Made by a program: the position numbers and the translations under genes | Notes under the pieces: generated by a model | Seen by the model: only the letters and a program-made list of their open reading frames with translations | What the model was told of the DNA's origin: nothing | Databases searched by the model: none | In this document: piece after piece, positions 60,565 through 64,000 of the stretch | Layout: every line of letters begins with the position of its first letter | How positions within the stretch are numbered: the first letter of the stretch is position 1 | DNA from: Metallyticus violacea | Lineage: Eukaryota; Arthropoda; Insecta; Mantodea; Metallyticidae | Reading direction: 5' to 3' | Assembly: GCA_030762175.1 (NCBI GenBank) | Contig: CM060835.1 | Coordinates: forward strand, 81,401,001 to 81,465,000 | DNA: 64,000 bases

Positions 60565-60838
60565 GTTTAGTAAATTTTATTTAACGACCTCAACGTATTT
60601 GGTCATTAACATCCCATTCAATTCAGGGCGTGAAATGACCGATGAATTTTGCTCAAAGATCTCTTCTTTCAGACTTAGGCTCTTTAACGTGCCGACACTG
60701 GATCAATGACTCCATTTTCCTTCCGAAGGAAATCAATTTTAGGATTTGTATGCCCTAAAAAGAATCCACCGACCGTGGTCAGTTCTGAAACCGCGATCTT
60801 CGTCTACGAGGTGAGTATCGTTATCACAAGATTACGGT
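60565..60838 (-). mobile_element. SINE-A copy 8, old and diverged
   Basis: Minus-strand copy, recognised from TTAACATCCCATTCAATTCA, GGGCGTGAAATGACCGATG, TTCCTTCCGAAGGAAAT and CGCGATCTTCGTCTACGAGG. Many substitutions and short deletions; B box mutated to TTCTGAAACC-type sequence on the plus strand. Confidence 0.8.
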
Positions 60839-61111
60839 TATCAGTTCTTCTGCATGGGCAAACACTACCATCATCTTCTGTAAGAAGAAGAGTAAGTACA
60901 GAATTCATCAATTTTGTCAGTATTATTGTACTAGCGTTGTTTCGCCGTGATTTCGCGGCGTCAGAAGTTGGCGATGCCGAGGGGGGGGGGGTTGTGGCGG
61001 TAAATGGCCGGCTTGTGGGTGGAATGAAAAGTTTTAAATGCTCCTCATTGTGGATACATATTAAGACATAAGGTGATTTTAAGCAGAAAATACCTAACAA
61101 GAACGTATTTA
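60839..61111. other. unannotated spacer
   Basis: G run at 60981-60991; no feature recognised. Confidence 0.4.
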
Positions 61112-61361
61112 TGACCGCCTCTTTGGTCTAGTGGTTGCGTTGCTGACTGCTGGCCGGGAGGATCCGAACTCCATTACCGGAACCTGCTTAGGATTTTTTT
61201 TTCAGTTAGGTAGGTCTGAAATCCTGCCCCGTGAGGATAGTTGAGGAGCTGCCTGTGGAGAGGTGGCGTTATTTGATCTAGATAGTCGCGTGACAAGCGA
61301 CCAGGGGATACCGGCATGTTGATGACATGCCCCGCTATCAATGAAGTCGTAAGACTCGTGG
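61112..61361 (+). mobile_element. SINE-B copy 3, 3'-truncated
   Basis: Head GACCGCCTCTTTGGTCTAGT, GCTGACTGCTGGCCGGGAGG, a degraded B box, TTAGGTAGGTCTGAAATCC, GAGGAGCTGCCTG, GAGAGGTGGCGTTATTTGAT and TATCAATGAAGTCGTAAGAC. The 3' GTAGCGCC and GAA tail are absent. Confidence 0.82.
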
Positions 61362-61957
61362 TCCAGTACTCTGCTTTAAGTAGAAAAAATTTACCCAATC
61401 AAATTTGTAAAGTTTATACATGGACCCAACAACTCGTATGTTTGTACATTAACATGATAGAGTGTAATGCGATTATTTTTATTCTTGCACATAAGACAAA
61501 ATGCGATTATTCAAAAAGTTGACAATCTATAAGTTCGCAGGGGAAAATAACGTATATGTGTAAATAACAACCTAACTTATTGTAATTTATTGACATCTTG
61601 CAAAACAACTCGAAGATGCATTAAAAACCTTATTGAATCGTAAAAAACAATTGATCTCTAGATTGCTTAAAAAGCATTACTAAATGTATAGAACGAATTA
61701 AAACTTCCCAAAATTTCTAAAGTTCAACAAATTGAACTGTATCGTTCCTAGCAAAATCAGTACAGTATAAGAACTTACTGCAACGTGGGGTTCTCTCATT
61801 CGTGAATATCTGGAAAGTTTTACATTCAGTAGCGTTTTCACTCTTGAAGATATGTTACACCACTAAATTCTTCACGTTCCATAACCTCAAGAAATCAGAG
61901 CTAAATAGGAAAAATACTAACAATAAGTAGACACTGCAAATACACTCTTAAGAACGG
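61362..61957. other. unannotated region
   Basis: No feature recognised. Confidence 0.4.
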
Positions 61958-62251
61958 TTGGTTCTGGTGGTGTAGTGGTAACCATACTTGCCTTCTAAAC
62001 CCAAGATCGCGGGTTCAAACCCGGCCAGGATCGATGGATTTTTTCGGGAGTAAAAATACTAAGCATGGCTTCCTTCGCAAGAGAAGTAAAGTCGTGGATC
62101 CCGTGTCGAACATTTACAGTACGAAAAAGAAGCTCTAGCCTGAAAGACGAGACCTCTGAGCAAAATTTGTCCGCCGTTTCACGCCCTAATTTGAATGGGG
62201 CACTAATGACCTGAGATGTTAAAAGAGCGTCCGTAAATAAATCAAATCAAC
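61958..62251 (+). mobile_element. SINE-A copy 9, full length reference copy
   Basis: The most complete plus-strand copy. Head GGTTGGTTCTGGTGGTGTAG with A box TGGTGTAGTGG, anticodon-loop equivalent CTTCTAA and B box GGTTCAAACCC. The body holds CCAGGATCGATGGATTTTTT, CTTCCTTCGCAAGAGAAG, CTCTGAGCAAAATTTGTC and GACCTGAGATGTTAAAAGAG, and the tail is CGTAAATAAATCAAATC. ACTCTT occurs near both ends but is too short to prove a target duplication. The head probably comes from an arginine-type tRNA (UCU), inferred from the loop only. Confidence 0.9.
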
Positions 62252-63211
62252 AACTCTTCGTCATGATGCCGCATCTCCCTCGGAGATCCCATCACGAATT
62301 TTGTCGAGGTTTCCTTATGTAACGTTGTGATGGTTGTCTAGTGGAGCAATTCCGAATTGTATTTTTTCTATGCGTTTTATCGTAGTTTCCTCACAACTGA
62401 ACATTAGTGAATATAATGCCCATATCAGTATTTCAGTTGAAGTACTAACTGCTTGATGAAATGGTTGCATAATACCAATTGAATTTTATGAAAATAAAAA
62501 TGTTGGTTAATTTTTATAATGAGGGAATATTAGCAAAACGTTCTTTTGAAAACGGTGAAATACTATAGATTAATAAAAATATTGTGGGTATTTAAACTAA
62601 AACTTCATAATTTTGGAGAGAATTTTTTCTTGAAGGAAGTTTGCTATGAATACCCTGCTTTCCATGCTCGTTACTAATAAGAGTTTTAAGATGTATGTAA
62701 AAACAGCGTTCTATTGCACTTATTATTAACCAGGTATTTTAACTCCTTATGAACGTTTACTTCAAGCTTGCACATTTTATAGTATAATTGCCCATAATTA
62801 TGATTTTACTGCAAATATGAATCGTTCTGTCTTCTATAAATTACCCGCAAGCTGTATAAAAGAAAATGCATTATGCTGATGAATAACGCCTATACGTCAT
62901 ACTAGGGCAGGGAAAAAGAAACAAAAAGATAAAAAAAAGACTGCCATCCACAGTATCGACCGTCGCTGCTTATTGATGGGTTTTGCGGCTCATCAAAATT
63001 AATAAACGAAATTTTTTACTGAAAACTGCGTGCTTAGATGTGTTTACTTCAATTAAAGATTTTTTATCCTAAAATGTAAGGATTGCTTTCAGCAAAACGA
63101 ATACATGCGCTTAAATGATGCAGTATTAGAATAATTAATTTTTTAAACCTTTGACACATGTTTCATTTTCTGCATTAACTCCAATGGTGAAATAGCATAC
63201 GAGTGAAATAA

Positions 63212-63251
<40 letters not shown>

Positions 63252-63596
63252 TACATTGATCCTCGATTTCTCTGCTTGTTTTATTGCTTTAACCCCGCAT
63301 AAAACTTGCTTCACGTAAATAAATTGTTGATAATTTATTTAAAAAAACAACAAATTTACAACTATAGCCTTACTGAGTTTCTTGAACTCTTTGCACCCAG
63401 AAGTTCAACATCTTTTTCAGATTGATATGCTGTGTTAGTGAGTAATGTTTCTTCTAATGGCGAGTTTAATTAATTAATTACATATATAATTATGTTCCAC
63501 ACACTGCGTTTAGTCGTACGTTACAGCTTAACGGTAAAGTCAAGCAACCATTTTGACCTTATGTGCTAATGTGTGACTAATATATTTATAACCTCT

Positions 63597-63634
<38 letters not shown>

Positions 63635-64000
63635 CTAGTTATCTTACTTTGTCTCACATGGGATTTCAACCTACAGATCACGGACACTAGCAAAATATAC
63701 CTTTTCTACATCTGGCGAAAAACTTTTAACAACAGTATTTCTGATTATTAAAACAGCAACATATTAATGAGTAATTTGTTGGGATCCAATATAAAACAAT
63801 GAGTCTAAGCTATCACATTTATACCACGAAATCTGTGAGAACTACGTCATCAATTAAAAATTTAAAAATTGTGAGTAATTAAAAGGAATGCTTTTTTAAA
63901 AGTATTCAATTCTCTTTTATTCTGCGGAAAGTACTATAAACCCATTCTAACAGGGGTGTATGACATATTCCTTCAAGCGTTAAGTCGCTCAAATTGATTT
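62252..64000. other. unannotated A+T-rich region
   Basis: Contains (TA)n at 63217-63249 and a run of about 34 A at 63598-63631. No gene supported. Confidence 0.45.

Overview
The window looks like intergenic or deep-intronic DNA from a large, repeat-rich, A+T-rich arthropod genome. The transposon families (several mariner/Tc1 lineages, Jockey/I-like LINEs, hAT relatives) and at least four tRNA-derived SINE families favour an insect. A polyneopteran such as a cockroach or termite is a guess that the sequence cannot prove. I found no convincing host protein-coding exon, no functional tRNA, no rRNA and no prokaryotic operon structure. Most open reading frames are short, lack coding signatures, or are shadows of repeats.

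Layout. 0-10 kb: SINE-A copies at 534-813 and 3628-3919, a tandemly duplicated block of about 475 bp rich in trinucleotide repeats (4016-4912), a mariner C-terminal relic (6640-6905) beside a possible LINE tail, and a short mariner-derived element with long terminal inverted repeats (9346-9935). 10-23 kb: SINE-A, SINE-B and SINE-D copies, a decayed LINE tail split by a SINE-D (about 12.99-13.70 kb), a LINE zinc-motif fragment (15.2 kb), and a diverged tandem array of about 105-170 bp units with repeated NotI octamers (19.5-20.4 kb). 23-34 kb: a nearly full-length inactivated mariner (23747-25011), SINE-C and SINE-A fragments, a second, two-unit copy of the NotI-repeat family (29.6 kb), and a SINE-A nested in a SINE-D with an exact 12-bp target duplication (30.5-31.0 kb). 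34-50 kb: DUF4817-type transposon relic, CGGBP1/hAT-like relic (36.6 kb), Jockey-like LINE relic (39.7-40.7 kb), decayed mariner (44.1-44.9 kb), hAT end and fragment (46.6 kb), internally deleted Tc1/mariner-like element (47.4-48.2 kb), SINE-A with duplication (48.3 kb) and a mariner N-terminal fragment (48.9 kb). 50-64 kb: second copy of the 13-kb LINE tail lacking the SINE, polypurine tract (53.1 kb), internally deleted DUF4817 element (55.7 kb), mariner fragment (57.8 kb), LINE RNase H relic (60.2 kb), and SINE-A/SINE-B copies (60.6-62.25 kb).

Nothing here works as a pathway. The window is a record of serial insertion and decay. The most informative points are the SINE-D filled site with a paralogous empty site 37 kb away, the nested SINEs, the recurrent internally deleted transposons that keep both ends, and the dispersed element carrying a NotI-containing minisatellite. 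I did not find a new biological system. The NotI-repeat family is the best candidate for something undescribed. Family names SINE-A to SINE-D are labels local to this annotation.
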